A stretch of 64,000 nt of DNA from Acidobacteriota bacterium (GCA_030697165.1 JAUYQQ010000023.1:124001-188000), one strand, 5' to 3'; shown: positions 37,224-48,214, counted from the stretch's first letter. The notes: generated by a model not told the origin, from the letters alone. A program made the numbers and translations.

Positions 37224-38075
37224 ATGCTCGACGATGTCAGCGGGTACAGCCGGGGGATGTACGCCAACTGGTTCTGGCACCATTCCCTGCAACTGTTGAT
37301 TGACGCCGGCGAGGGGCTGCAGCTCGCACTCGGCTCCAACGTCTTCTCTCCTTCAGTGCTCGCCATCAGCCACGGTCATTCCGACCACGTGCTTGGCCTG
37401 CCGGGCCTCGTCGCCGCTCGCCGATTCAGCAAGGGCGCGACCGACAAGCCGCTGACCATCGTCTATCCAGAGGACTCGCGAGGGGTTCAGGCGGCGCGCG
37501 ACCTGCTGGGCACTGCCTATGCCGGCGTCGTCTTTCCACTCACGTGGCTGGCCGTTGCGCCGGGGACCGCGGTCCCGCTTGGCAAGGGACGGTCGCTCGA
37601 GGCCTTTGCGGTTCGCCATGTCGAGGGCGAGCCGGCCCTGGGCTACCGGGTGGTCGAAACGAAACGGCGGCTCAAGCCCGAGCACGCCGCGATGAGCCAG
37701 GCCGAGGTCGAGGCCGCGGCCCGCGACGGCCGCCGCGAGTCGCTGCTCGAAACGGTCACCCACGTCCGGTTCGCCCACTCGGGCGACGCCATGCCGATCG
37801 ATCCGGCCCTGGTCGCCGGCGCCGACCTGCTCGTGCACGACGCCACGTTTCTCGAGGAGCCCGATCGCAAGTATCCCATCCACGCCACCACCGAGGAGGC
37901 GCTGGCCGTGGGCCGCGCCGCCGGCGTGAAGACGCTCGTCCTCTATCACCTGTCCATTCGCTACGACCGCGCCACCGCCTTGCCGGCCCTGCGCGCGCAA
38001 GTGTCCGCCAGCGGCTTTACCGGCGAGTGCTGGCTGCTCGACGAACACAAACTAATCGCACTCCAGGCACCTTAG
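37224..38075 (+). CDS. RNase Z-like metallo-beta-lactamase-fold hydrolase
   Basis: 283 residues. The zinc motif HGHSDH is at 50-55, with further ligands in FAHSGDAMP, VHDATFLE and a late His. The order and HDATF motif resemble RNase Z (tRNA 3' processing), but the usual N-terminal GT(S)..P..R motif before the beta strand is weak. It could instead be another MBL-fold phosphodiesterase. CACAAT ends 6 nt before the ATG, again predicting a leaderless start. Confidence 0.75.
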   Translation: MLDDVSGYSRGMYANWFWHHSLQLLIDAGEGLQLALGSNVFSPSVLAISHGHSDHVLGLPGLVAARRFSKGATDKPLTIVYPEDSRGVQAARDLLGTAYAGVVFPLTWLAVAPGTAVPLGKGRSLEAFAVRHVEGEPALGYRVVETKRRLKPEHAAMSQAEVEAAARDGRRESLLETVTHVRFAHSGDAMPIDPALVAGADLLVHDATFLEEPDRKYPIHATTEEALAVGRAAGVKTLVLYHLSIRYDRATALPALRAQVSASGFTGECWLLDEHKLIALQAP

Positions 38076-38164
38076 GCCCGCCTTCGCTCGCGAGAGATGG
38101 CGGCGAGCTTCGGCGAGGTCCCGCCGAAGCGGCCTTTGGCCGCGTAGGCGGACACCTTAGGCAC
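38066..38164. repeat. 9-bp repeat units interrupted by a second element
   Basis: GGCACCTTAGGC (38069-38080) and ACACCTTAGGCACT (38153-38166) flank about 72 bp of different sequence with its own inverted repeats (GCGAGAG.., CCGCCGAAGCGGCC, GGCCTTTGGCC). It looks like one repeat inserted in another. The right-hand part runs into the TATAAT of gatC. Confidence 0.7.
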
Positions 38165-38170
38165 TATAAT
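38165..38170 (+). promoter_or_regulatory. gatC -10 box
   Basis: TATAAT ends 10 nt before the GTG of gatC. The transcript should start within about four bases of the start codon. No -35 consensus is visible because the upstream DNA is repeat. Confidence 0.6.
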
Positions 38171-38180
38171 TTTTGGAATC

Positions 38181-38471
38181 GTGACGCTGACCCAGAAAGA
38201 TGTGACGCGGATCGCCGAGTTGGCCCGCCTCGAACTCACCGCCGACGAGCTCGACCTGTTCACGCGCCAGCTTGGCGGCATCCTCACCTACGTCGAGCAG
38301 ATCAACGCGCTCGACACCTCCGGCGTGCCGCCGACGTCGCACGTGCTCAATCGCCCGGTCGATCGCGACGACACGCTGCAGCCGTCGTTGTCGAGGGAAG
38401 AGCTGCTGGCCAACGCGCCCGATGCCGCCCGCGAGGCCGGCCTCTTCAAGGTGCCACGAGTCATCGGATGA
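38181..38471 (+). CDS. gatC: Asp-tRNA(Asn)/Glu-tRNA(Gln) amidotransferase subunit C
   Basis: 96 residues, full-length Gat[40 protein letters not shown] in the N-terminal half (given here only as its position, residues 7-46) and the tail [13 protein letters not shown]. It holds GatA and GatB together. gatA follows after a 46-bp gap filled with a repeat; gatB is not in the window. Confidence 0.94.
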   Translation: MTLTQKDVTRIAELARLELTADELDLFTRQLGGILTYVEQINALDTSGVPPTSHVLNRPVDRDDTLQPSLSREELLANAPDAAREAGLFKVPRVIG

Positions 38472-38505
38472 TCCGCCTTCGCCAAGGCTACGGCGCGACA
38501 AGCTG
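38472..38505. repeat. Partial long-form element between gatC and gatA
   Basis: TCCGCCTTCGCCAAGGCTACGGCG followed by CGACAAG, a truncated copy of the element seen inside the acyl-CoA synthetase (41212) and at the gatA stop (39962). Confidence 0.75.
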
Positions 38506-38517
38506 CCCTCGAGACCT

Positions 38518-39961
<1,444 letters not shown>

Positions 39962-39972
<11 letters not shown>

Positions 39973-40010
39973 AGCTTCCACCTCCGCCGAGGCTACGGCG
40001 GACAAGCCGG
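39962..40010. repeat. Long-form element at the 3' end of gatA
   Basis: TCCTTCGCTAAAGCTTCCAC continues as CTCCGCCGAGGCTACGGCGG and ACAAG. It supplies the gatA stop codon (TAA at 39970-39972). It is the same element that is inserted in frame in the neighbouring acyl-CoA synthetase. Confidence 0.85.
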
Positions 40011-40038
40011 AGGGCAAACCGCACCGACGACCCGGGCG

Positions 40039-41670
40039 TCACTGGGCGGTGATGTTGGGCCGGCCCTGGCGCAGTACGAACTTTTGAATCTTGCCCGTCG
40101 CCGTCTTCGGCAGTTCCGCGACCGGCGTGAAGCCGTGCGGCACCTTGAAGTGGGCCATGTTCGCGCGACCGAACTCGCGGAGCGCCTCGGCGGTGGCCGA
40201 CTGGCCGCTCTTGAACACCACGTACGCGTGCGGCGACTCGCCCCACTTCTCGTCGGGCAGCCCGACCACCGCTACCTCCTGGATCGCCTCGTGCCGCAGC
40301 AGCATGGCCTCGACTTCGACCGATGAGATGTTCTCGCCGCCGCTGATGATCACGTCCTTCAGGCGATCCGTAATCTGCACGTAGCCGTCAGGGTGCACGA
40401 CCGCTGCGTCGCCGGTATGGAACCAGCCATCGGCCATGCACTTCTCGGTCGCCTCGGGATCGTTGTAGTAGCCGGCCATGATCACGTTGCCGCGCGCGAC
40501 AATTTCGCCGGCGGTCTTCCCGTCGGCAGGCACTTCGTACCCTTTGTCATCCACGACCCGCAATTCGCCCGACGTGATCAACTCGACGCCCTGTCGCGCC
40601 TTGATACGGGCGCGCTCGTCGGCCGGGAGCACCGCGTGCTCGGGGCGCGGCTCGCAGATGCTGATGGCTGGGGCGGTTTCAGTCAGACCGTAGATCTGCG
40701 TCACGACCCACCCGAGCTCGTCCTCGATGCGCTGGATGGTCACGGCCGCCGGCGGCGCGCCGGCCGTCATCACGCCAACCCCGCGCGGCACGCCCTGCTT
40801 CACCGCCGAGGGCGCGTTGGCCAGCATGATCAGCACGGTCGGCGCCGCGCACATCCGGGTGACCTGCTCCTCCTTGGCGAGCCGAAACACCGTGGGGGCG
40901 TCGAACTTCGGCAGGCAGATGTGCCGGCCGCCGGCGGCCGTGACGGTCCACGTGAACGTCCAGCCGTTGGCGTGGAACATCGGCAGCGTCCACAGGTAAG
41001 TGTCGGCCGGCGTCATCGGGGTGTGCGTCAGCATGCCGACGCAGTTCATCCACGCGTTGCGGTGCGTGATCATCACGCCCTTCGGCCGCGACGTCGTGCC
41101 GCTCGTGTAGTTGATGGTGAGCAGGTCGTTCTCGCCAATGGCCGGCCGCGTGAACTCCGGCGCGCCGTTCGCGACCAGGTCTTCGTAGTCCAGCCAGCCC
41201 GGCGCCAGGCCCCTGTCCTCCGTCTTGTCCGCCGTAGCTTCAGCGGAGGCGGAAGCCTTGGCGAAGGAGGAATCAAGGGACACAAACTGCGTGACGCTCT
41301 TCAGGTCCGTGCGAATCGAGTCCACCGCTTCCAGGTAGTCGCTCGACACGCAGACGACCGTGGCGCCGCTGTGCTGGATCATGTAGCGGAAGTCGTCGGC
41401 CACCAGGCGGAAGTTGATCGGCACGAGGACCGCGCCGATCTGGGGGATGGCATAAAACGATTCGAGCTGCGCGTGCGTGTTGGGCGAAATGTAGGCGACC
41501 CGGTCGCCCTGCTTCACGCCCAGGCGCTGCAACGCCGACGACCAACGGTCGCAGCGGTCGAAGAACTCGCCGTACGTCCACCGCGCGGCGCCATCGACGA
41601 CACCCTCGCGGTTGGCGTAGAGCCGCCGCGTGCGGCGCATGAATTCAAGGGGAGTCAGGGGCACTTCCAT
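40039..41670 (-). CDS. Acyl-CoA synthetase (AMP-forming)
   Basis: 543 residues of the ANL superfamily, with the ATP motif YTSGTTSRPKGVM (188-200), YGLTETAP, the hinge region WFHTGDAAVVHPDGY and the C-terminal Lys motif LPKTATGKIQKF. It probably activates medium or long fatty acids or related acids. Residues 136-153 (FAKASASAEATADKTEDR) are an insertion with no counterpart in the family, encoded by a dispersed repeat at 41212-41268. TATGAT ends 8 nt before the ATG, so the leader is 0-2 nt. Confidence 0.9.
   Translation of the reverse strand: MEVPLTPLEFMRRTRRLYANREGVVDGAARWTYGEFFDRCDRWSSALQRLGVKQGDRVAYISPNTHAQLESFYAIPQIGAVLVPINFRLVADDFRYMIQHSGATVVCVSSDYLEAVDSIRTDLKSVTQFVSLDSSFAKASASAEATADKTEDRGLAPGWLDYEDLVANGAPEFTRPAIGENDLLTINYTSGTTSRPKGVMITHRNAWMNCVGMLTHTPMTPADTYLWTLPMFHANGWTFTWTVTAAGGRHICLPKFDAPTVFRLAKEEQVTRMCAAPTVLIMLANAPSAVKQGVPRGVGVMTAGAPPAAVTIQRIEDELGWVVTQIYGLTETAPAISICEPRPEHAVLPADERARIKARQGVELITSGELRVVDDKGYEVPADGKTAGEIVARGNVIMAGYYNDPEATEKCMADGWFHTGDAAVVHPDGYVQITDRLKDVIISGGENISSVEVEAMLLRHEAIQEVAVVGLPDEKWGESPHAYVVFKSGQSATAEALREFGRANMAHFKVPHGFTPVAELPKTATGKIQKFVLRQGRPNITAQ
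41212..41268. repeat. Long-form element inserted in frame in the acyl-CoA synthetase
   Basis: On the plus strand CTTGTCCGCCGTAGCTTCAG then CGGAGGCGGAAGCCTTGGCG then AAGG. It encodes FAKASASAEATADK. Matching copies are at 39962, 38472, 45457, 52443 and 61020. Confidence 0.88.
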
Positions 41671-41698
41671 CGGCGTGAATCATAGCCGATGGAGATAG

Positions 41699-41757
41699 GT
41701 GCTTAAGGTGCCTAGGGTGCCTAAAGTGCCTAAAGTGCCTAAAGTGCCTAAAGTGCT
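41699..41757. repeat. 9-bp tandem array (AAGTGCCTA orientation)
   Basis: Six copies of AAGTGCCTA/AGGTGCCTA, the reverse orientation of the 4044 array. It lies between the start of the acyl-CoA synthetase and the end of the next minus-strand gene, overlapping that gene's last bases. Confidence 0.9.
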
Positions 41758-42106
41758 AGGAGACGACGGCGGGCGGCTGTTGGCGGCGCATGAAGGCCCA
41801 CACGACGAGGCCGAGCAGGACGAACGGTATCGCGGGAATCAGCAGCGAGATCAGGGCGGCGAACAGGCCGATGATGGCGACCACGGCGCCGACGACCAGC
41901 AGTATTGGCAGGAGCGCCGCGCCGGCCGCGAGGCCAATCGCGCCCGTGACCAGGCCGAAGGGGATCCACAGCAGCTTGAACAGGATGCGCAACGGCAGGA
42001 ACACAGTCCACAGCACCAGCTTCAGGACCAGGAAGATGAGGCCGAAGACAAACGCCACGGCGAGACCTGCGGCCAGGATTCCGGCAAACGCAATCATTTC
42101 GATCAT
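41756..42106 (-). CDS. Small hydrophobic membrane protein, unknown function
   Basis: 116 residues, almost entirely hydrophobic, with three or four predicted membrane helices and a short basic tail (RRQQPP). No family is recognised; it resembles generic small envelope proteins. ATG 42106 or 42097 both begin directly before the first helix. It lies downstream of rpoZ on the same strand, separated by a large hairpin. Confidence 0.5.
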   Translation of the reverse strand: MIEMIAFAGILAAGLAVAFVFGLIFLVLKLVLWTVFLPLRILFKLLWIPFGLVTGAIGLAAGAALLPILLVVGAVVAIIGLFAALISLLIPAIPFVLLGLVVWAFMRRQQPPAVVS

Positions 42107-42155
42107 CTCAATTGAACAGACGAGGCAGGGGGCCCTTGGGTTCCGGGCCAACAGA

Positions 42156-42224
42156 AACCACGAAGACCGAAGGGCACGAAGCAAAACCCGTTAAGGGTTC
42201 GTGTTCTTCGTGCGCTTCGTGGTT
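42156..42224. terminator. Large hairpin after rpoZ
   Basis: AACCACGAAG (42156-42165) pairs with CTTCGTGGTT (42215-42224); inside, GGCACGAAG pairs with CTTCGTGC, and AACCC-GTTAA-GGGTT forms the tip. It begins a few bases past the rpoZ stop on the minus strand. It is both a likely terminator and a repeat of the CCACGAAG type. Confidence 0.7.
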
Positions 42225-42230
42225 GCGGTC

Positions 42231-42524
42231 TCAGCGCAGGTCGACGACGACCTTGAAGTCGGGCAGATCCCACTGGACGAGGTTCTGCTTAACCTCTTCC
42301 ATGGCAACACGTTCCGGCTTGATCAGCTTCGACGCGGGCAGCATGTCCAGCGTTTCGGCGTCGAGGCGGACGCGGGCACCGCGGCGCAACTGCTTGGCGC
42401 GCAGGGCGGAGACGTCCACATAGAGGAAGCGGCTTTCGATGGGCGCGGCCTTCGGGTGCTCGATGGGCGCGTCGTCATCCGCAGGGGTGGCGTCGGTGGT
42501 CTGCGGGATTTCAGTCTCTGACAT
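42231..42524 (-). CDS. rpoZ: RNA polymerase omega subunit
   Basis: 97 residues. The core RFLYVDVSALRAKQLRRGARVRLD followed by KPERVAMEEVKQNLV matches the omega pattern RFLLV..A..RAKQL..GA...KP..VA..E(I/V) (family PF01192). The acidic N-terminal extension is unusual. It stabilises the core polymerase beta-prime subunit. TAGACT (42538-42533) lies 8 nt before ATG 42524 and only 2 nt before ATG 42530, so the later ATG is preferred and the mRNA is nearly leaderless. Confidence 0.8.
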   Translation of the reverse strand: MSETEIPQTTDATPADDDAPIEHPKAAPIESRFLYVDVSALRAKQLRRGARVRLDAETLDMLPASKLIKPERVAMEEVKQNLVQWDLPDFKVVVDLR

Positions 42525-42540
42525 AGCCATTCAGTCTACT

Positions 42541-42652
42541 ACGGGACAGGGATCGGGGAACAGGGATCGGGGACCGGCCAGATTCCGGCCCAATCCCCAA
42601 CAACCCCCGCTCCCTGATCCCTGATCCCTGATCCCTGATCCCTGATCCCTGA
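42541..42652. repeat. CCTGATC heptamer array and facing GGGATCGGGGA copies
   Basis: Six tandem CCTGATC units (42611-42652) face ACAGGGATCGGGGA units (42545-42575). The two halves can fold on each other. The array ends directly at the hsp20 stop codon. Confidence 0.88.
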
Positions 42653-43036
42653 CTAGGCCGCGACTTCGACGTTAATCGTCCGCGGGCGGGTTTCTTCACG
42701 GAACGGCAGCTTCACGGTCAGCACGCCGTTCTTGTATTCGGCGGCAATGCGGCTCGCGTCGACGCTTGACGGCAGCGAGAACGACCGGCTGAACGTGCCA
42801 TACGCCCGCTCCACCCGGTGAAACTGCTCCTGCTTTACGTCGGTGGCGAACTTGCGCTCGCCCTTGAGCGTCAGCGTGTTGTTCTCGAACACCACCGCGA
42901 TGTCTTCGCGCTTCATGTCCGGCAACTCGGCCTTCAGCACCAGCTCCTGCTGGCCGTTCTCGAAGATATCAACCGCCGGCACCCAGCGGCCGTTGGTCAG
43001 GAGGTCGGCGAACGGATCGAATCGAACGATGGACAT
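42653..43036 (-). CDS. Hsp20/alpha-crystallin small heat-shock protein
   Basis: 127 residues. The alpha-crystallin domain is complete: PAVDIFENGQQELVLKAELP, ITLTLKGER-like NTLTLKGER, FSRSFSLPSSVDASRIAAEYKNGVLTVKLPF (residues 78-108). It holds unfolding proteins in solution for DnaK. ATG 43036 is preferred because GAGAGA lies just upstream. It follows dnaK on the same strand, 81 bp apart, with two REP-like copies between. Confidence 0.93.
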   Translation of the reverse strand: MSIVRFDPFADLLTNGRWVPAVDIFENGQQELVLKAELPDMKREDIAVVFENNTLTLKGERKFATDVKQEQFHRVERAYGTFSRSFSLPSSVDASRIAAEYKNGVLTVKLPFREETRPRTINVEVAA

Positions 43037-43050
43037 TTCTCTCTGCCTCA

Positions 43051-43108
43051 AAAGGCTCCGGCTAAAGCCGGAGGCTACATCTGGAATCTCCGGCTAAAGC
43101 CGGAGGCT
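43051..43108. repeat. Two tandem REP-like elements between dnaK and hsp20
   Basis: GGCTCCGGC-TAAA-GCCGGAG-GCTACAT and CTCCGGC-TAAA-GCCGGAG-GCTACAA, 28 bp apart. On the minus strand each hairpin has GTAG just 5' of it, the hallmark of REP sequences. Confidence 0.88.
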
Positions 43109-43117
43109 ACAACTGGA

Positions 43118-44848
<1,731 letters not shown>

Positions 44849-44877
44849 GTTGGTTGTGTCCTCCCTTGGACTTTTCA

Positions 44878-44935
44878 AGTATGCCCGATACATGAGTGTA
44901 TGTCAATAATCAAATATTAGCGTCTTACACTCATG
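44878..44935. promoter_or_regulatory. dnaK promoter and divergent heat-shock operator
   Basis: On the minus strand TTGACA (44906-44901) and CATACT (44883-44878) are 17 bp apart and drive dnaK. A perfect inverted repeat CATGAGTGTA (44891-44900)...TACACTCATG (44926-44935) with a 25-bp spacer overlaps this promoter and lies between dnaK and the divergent hsp20 gene. The half-sites recall HAIR (CTTGAGT..ACTCAAG) of HspR, not CIRCE, but the spacing is wider. Confidence 0.65.
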
Positions 44936-44991
44936 CTGTTTTTGACGCCGGGAAACCGGAATCGTTTCTTGACCGCGCTAGAATCGAGGCA

Positions 44992-45531
44992 ATGGCCGCG
45001 TTCAACAGTTCGATGGACATCGACCCAACCGACCTGGCCCAGGACGTCCAGCGGTTGCTCGAGGACCTCGCCCGGCGGCGCCCTGACCGGCGGCACGTGG
45101 TCTCGGGCGAGTGCATGCCGGTCGTCGACGTCTTCGAGACCGAGCGAACGGTCGAAATCGTCCTCGACCTGCCGGGGGTGGCCGCCGACGCGCTGCGCGT
45201 GCTGATCAAGTCCGGCGTGGTGTTGATCGTGGGCGAGAAAGAACGGCCCGTCCTGTCGACGAACACGCCGGCCAGCTACCACCTGGTCGAGCGCGACTTT
45301 GGCCGCTTTGCGCGCGCCGTGCGCGTGGCCGGCGCGGTGGATGCCGGGGGCGCGCGCGCCCGCCTCGCGCAGGGCGAACTGCGCGTCGTGCTCCCCCGCC
45401 GTGACGAGCGGCGCGGCCAGGGCCTGCTGATCCCCATCGACACTGGCGCACCTGATGGTCCGGCTTCCACCTCCGCCACGGCTTCGGCGGACAAGGAAGC
45501 CGGACGCCACATCGCCCCGGCGACCGAATGA
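44992..45531 (+). CDS. Hsp20-family protein divergent from dnaK
   Basis: 179 residues. Residues about 40-140 follow the alpha-crystallin pattern: MPVVDVFETERTVEIVLDLP, VVLIVGEKERP, YHLVERDFGRFARAVRVAGAVD, GELRVVLPRRDERR. The C-terminal GPASTSATASADKEAGRH is encoded by a dispersed long-form element (45457-45512), making a foreign tail. TAGAAT (44979-44984) ends 7 nt before ATG 44992, suggesting a leaderless mRNA. Overlaps the next start by 4 bp. Confidence 0.85.
   Translation: MAAFNSSMDIDPTDLAQDVQRLLEDLARRRPDRRHVVSGECMPVVDVFETERTVEIVLDLPGVAADALRVLIKSGVVLIVGEKERPVLSTNTPASYHLVERDFGRFARAVRVAGAVDAGGARARLAQGELRVVLPRRDERRGQGLLIPIDTGAPDGPASTSATASADKEAGRHIAPATE
45457..45512. repeat. Complete 56-bp long-form element in the hsp20-like gene
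   Basis: Starts GGTCCGGCTTCCACCTCCGC and ends AAGCCGGACGCCACAT. Outer stem GTCCGGCTTCC/GGAAGCCGGAC, inner arms CTCCGCC/GGCGGAC. It shows that the short (26-nt) and long forms share the same ends. Confidence 0.85.
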
Positions 45532-46352
45532 AGCTCCTCTTCATCGGCGACATCGTCGGCCGCCCCGGGCGCGACTTGCTGCGCAAGCACCTAAAAGCCC
45601 TCGCCGCGGCCCACTCCGTGGACCTGGTAATCGTCAACGGCGAGAATGCGGCGGGCGGCGCCGGCATCACGCGCGACAACGCCAACGAGATCTTCGGCGC
45701 CGGCGCGGACGTGATCACGACCGGCAACCACGTGTGGGACAAGCGCGAAGCGCTCGAGTTCATCGTGCACGAGCCGCGGCTGATCCGGCCGGCCAACTAC
45801 CCGGAGGGCACGCCGGGGCGAGGGTCCCACGTCGCGGTCAGCCGATCGGGCGTCCGCGTCGGCGTGGTCAACGTGATGGGGCGTGTGTTCCTGCCGTCGC
45901 TGGACGATCCCTTCCGGACCGCGCTGCGCGAAATCGCGCGGGTAAAGGCGGACGGTGCCCAGGTGGTGTTCGTGGACATGCACGCCGAGACCACCTCTGA
46001 GAAGGCCGCGCTCGGGTGGTATCTCGACGGCCAGGTGGCGGCGGTGATCGGCACGCACACGCACGTGCAGACGGCCGACGAGCGCATCCTGCCCGGAGGC
46101 ACCGCCTGCCTCACCGACGCCGGCATGACCGGTCCGCACGACGGCGTCATCGGCATGGACAAGACCGCGGTGATCGCGCGCTTCGTCACCGGACTGCCGG
46201 GCCGCTTCGAGCCGGCGACCGGCGATGCGCGGCTGCACGGCGTGACCATCACCACCGACCCGGCGACGGGCCGCGCGACCGCGATCGAACGCGTCGCGCT
46301 GACTGAAGTGCAACTGCAGGCCATCACCGATCGCGCATCAGCTGCCGTATGA
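45528..46352 (+). CDS. ymdB: YmdB-type metallophosphoesterase
   Basis: 274 residues. Motifs of the family (TIGR00282): FIGDIVGRPGRDLLR, VVNGENAAGGAGIT-like VNGENAAGGAGIT, TTGNHVWDKRE, IGTHTHVQTADERIL, DAGMTGPHDGVIGM. It is a dinuclear-metal phosphodiesterase; in Bacillus YmdB hydrolyses cyclic nucleotides and affects RNA levels. It is linked here by 4-bp overlaps to an hsp20 gene and to xseA. Confidence 0.93.
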   Translation: MKLLFIGDIVGRPGRDLLRKHLKALAAAHSVDLVIVNGENAAGGAGITRDNANEIFGAGADVITTGNHVWDKREALEFIVHEPRLIRPANYPEGTPGRGSHVAVSRSGVRVGVVNVMGRVFLPSLDDPFRTALREIARVKADGAQVVFVDMHAETTSEKAALGWYLDGQVAAVIGTHTHVQTADERILPGGTACLTDAGMTGPHDGVIGMDKTAVIARFVTGLPGRFEPATGDARLHGVTITTDPATGRATAIERVALTEVQLQAITDRASAAV

Positions 46353-47902
46353 GCAAGTTGCCTTTTGATGACGAACCGCCACAGACGCCCAGGGTGCCTC
46401 AGGTGCCTACGGTGCCTGAAGTGCCTGAAGTGCCTACGGTGCCTAAAGGGCTAGTGCCAGGTGCGCCTGTGCCGGTGCCCAAGCCGCGCTACGAGTTCTC
46501 GCCGAAGCTGACGGAGGGCGAAGCACCAAAGGCGCCAGCGGCGCCAGTTCGACAGGTACTTACCGTCAGCGAGCTTTCAGCGACGATTCGCGACGCGCTC
46601 GAATCCAAGTTCCAGAACATCTGGGTCGAGGGTGAGATTTCCAACGCGCGACTCTGGAACACGGGGCACCTCTACTTCACGCTGAAAGACAACGCGTCGC
46701 AGATCAAGGCGGTGATCTTCCGCGGCTCGCTGCGCTACCTGAAGTTCAAGCCTGAAGACGGCCTGCGCGTCGTGGCGCGCGGCAAGATCAGCGTCTATGA
46801 CGTCAAGGGCGAGTACCAGCTGATCTGCGAGCACCTGGAGCCGCAGGGGTTCGGCCCCTTGCAGGTGGCGTTCGAGCAGTTGAAGAAGAAGCTCGCCGCC
46901 GAAGGCTTGTTCGACGCGTCGCGCAAGCGGCCGCTGCCGGCGCTGCCCCGCCGCATTGGCCTGGTGACGTCGATTGACGGCGCGGCGCTGCGCGACATGG
47001 TGCGCGTGCTGCGGCGGCGCTATCCCAACGCCCACCTGATCATCGCGCCCACCCGCGTGCAAGGCGAGGGCGCGGCCGGCGAGGTCGCCCGCGCACTCAA
47101 GCTCGTGGCGCGCGTCCCGCACGTCGACGTCATCATCGTCGGCCGCGGCGGCGGCTCGCTCGAAGACCTGTGGGCCTTCAATGAAGAAGCGGTGGCGCGC
47201 GCCATCGCGGCCTCGCCCGTCCCGGTCATCTCCGGCGTCGGGCACGAAACCGACGTGACCATCGCCGACTTCGTCGCCGACCTGCGGGCGGCCACGCCGT
47301 CGGCGGCGGCGGAACTGGTGGTGCGGCGCAAGGACGAGTTCTTCGCGCACATCGACCGCATCGGCGAGCGGCTCGACGCGGCCATGGGCAATCGGCTGCG
47401 CCGGATGGAATCACGGCTCCACCTGCTGGAGGCGCGCCCGGGCTACTCCGGATTCCCGGGCCGCCTGGCCTTTCGCGGCCGGCACGTCTCGGAACTCGCC
47501 TCGGTGCTGCGCCACGGCGTCGGGCAGTCGCTGGCGCGGCGGGCGCGCCGCCACGACCTGCTGCGGCGATCGCTCGACCAGTTCGACCCGCGCCACCGGC
47601 TCGGCGCCATCCGCACGCGCCTGGTCTCGCGCGACGCGCAGCTGACGGCTGCGGCGCGCCGGCGCATCACCCTGTCACAGGGCCGGTTCGGCAGACTCGC
47701 CGCTCGCCTGGAAGGCCTCAGCCCACTCGCGGTGCTTGGCCGTGGCTACGCCGTGACGTGGAATGCCGAGCGCACGCGGATCATCCGGGATGCCGACACG
47801 TTGCGGGTTGGCGACGAGGTCAGGGTCACCGTGCAACGCGGCGCGTTCGGCGCGACGGTGACAGAAGTAACAAGCAAGGGCGAACAACTCACAGGAGAAT
47901 AG
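46349..47902 (+). CDS. xseA: Exodeoxyribonuclease VII large subunit
   Basis: 517 residues, longer than the usual 400-460. The first 70 residues are an odd extension with V-P-x repeats encoded by the 9-bp tandem repeat. The OB-fold starts near LTVSELSATIRDALE; the nuclease core has GLVTSIDGAALRDM, VIIVGRGGGSLEDLWAFN and PVISGVGHETDVTIADFVAD. It degrades single-stranded DNA with XseB. The TAG stop lies inside a post-stop hairpin element. A later start cannot be excluded, since the repeat may be untranslated. Confidence 0.93.
   Translation: MSKLPFDDEPPQTPRVPQVPTVPEVPEVPTVPKGLVPGAPVPVPKPRYEFSPKLTEGEAPKAPAAPVRQVLTVSELSATIRDALESKFQNIWVEGEISNARLWNTGHLYFTLKDNASQIKAVIFRGSLRYLKFKPEDGLRVVARGKISVYDVKGEYQLICEHLEPQGFGPLQVAFEQLKKKLAAEGLFDASRKRPLPALPRRIGLVTSIDGAALRDMVRVLRRRYPNAHLIIAPTRVQGEGAAGEVARALKLVARVPHVDVIIVGRGGGSLEDLWAFNEEAVARAIAASPVPVISGVGHETDVTIADFVADLRAATPSAAAELVVRRKDEFFAHIDRIGERLDAAMGNRLRRMESRLHLLEARPGYSGFPGRLAFRGRHVSELASVLRHGVGQSLARRARRHDLLRRSLDQFDPRHRLGAIRTRLVSRDAQLTAAARRRITLSQGRFGRLAARLEGLSPLAVLGRGYAVTWNAERTRIIRDADTLRVGDEVRVTVQRGAFGATVTEVTSKGEQLTGE
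46388..46456. repeat. 9-bp repeat array inside the 5' end of xseA
   Basis: Seven degenerate copies of GGTGCCTMM (A/C changes), read in frame as V-P-Q/T/E. This is the same family as 41699 and 4044 but more diverged. Confidence 0.8.
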
Positions 47903-47952
47903 AAGATCAGGAGACCTTGATTTGAATTTCTCTTATTCTCCTGATCTCCTGT
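47891..47952. repeat. Post-stop ACAGGAG hairpin, copy 3
   Basis: ACAGGAGAATAGAAGATCAG pairs with TCTTATTCTCCTGATCTCCTGT (47931-47952, shown by ends). The xseA stop TAG is in its left arm and it ends 13 bp before the xseB start, so it may also affect xseB expression. Confidence 0.82.
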
Positions 47953-47965
47953 ATTCAAGGCATCC

Positions 47966-48214
47966 ATGGACCCAACTATCAAAGATTTCGAGGCCGCCAT
48001 CGCGGAACTCGAAACCATCGTCAAGAAGCTCGAAGAGGGCGACCTCGCGCTCGAGAAGTCGCTCGAGCTCTACGAGCGCGGCGTGCAGCTCTCGCGGTTC
48101 TGCCACTCGCGCCTCGAAGAGGCCGAGAAGCGCATCGAAATCGTCAACGAGCGCGGCGAGCTCAAGCCGGCCCCGGCCTCGCTGCGCCTGCCCGATGGCG
48201 ACGACGAGCCGTGA
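47966..48214 (+). CDS. xseB: Exodeoxyribonuclease VII small subunit
   Basis: 82 residues, two-helix XseB: FEAAIAELETIVKKLEEGDLALEKSLELYERG (residues 8-39), then CHSRLEEAEKRIEIV. It joins XseA in 4 to 6 copies. A post-stop hairpin separates it from xseA, while its stop overlaps the next GTG. Confidence 0.95.
   Translation: MDPTIKDFEAAIAELETIVKKLEEGDLALEKSLELYERGVQLSRFCHSRLEEAEKRIEIVNERGELKPAPASLRLPDGDDEP

Noticed and set aside
38272-38517. Longer gatA start inside gatC
   Set aside because: The extension is Arg/Ser-rich out-of-frame gatC sequence; the amidase family begins at [10 protein letters not shown].
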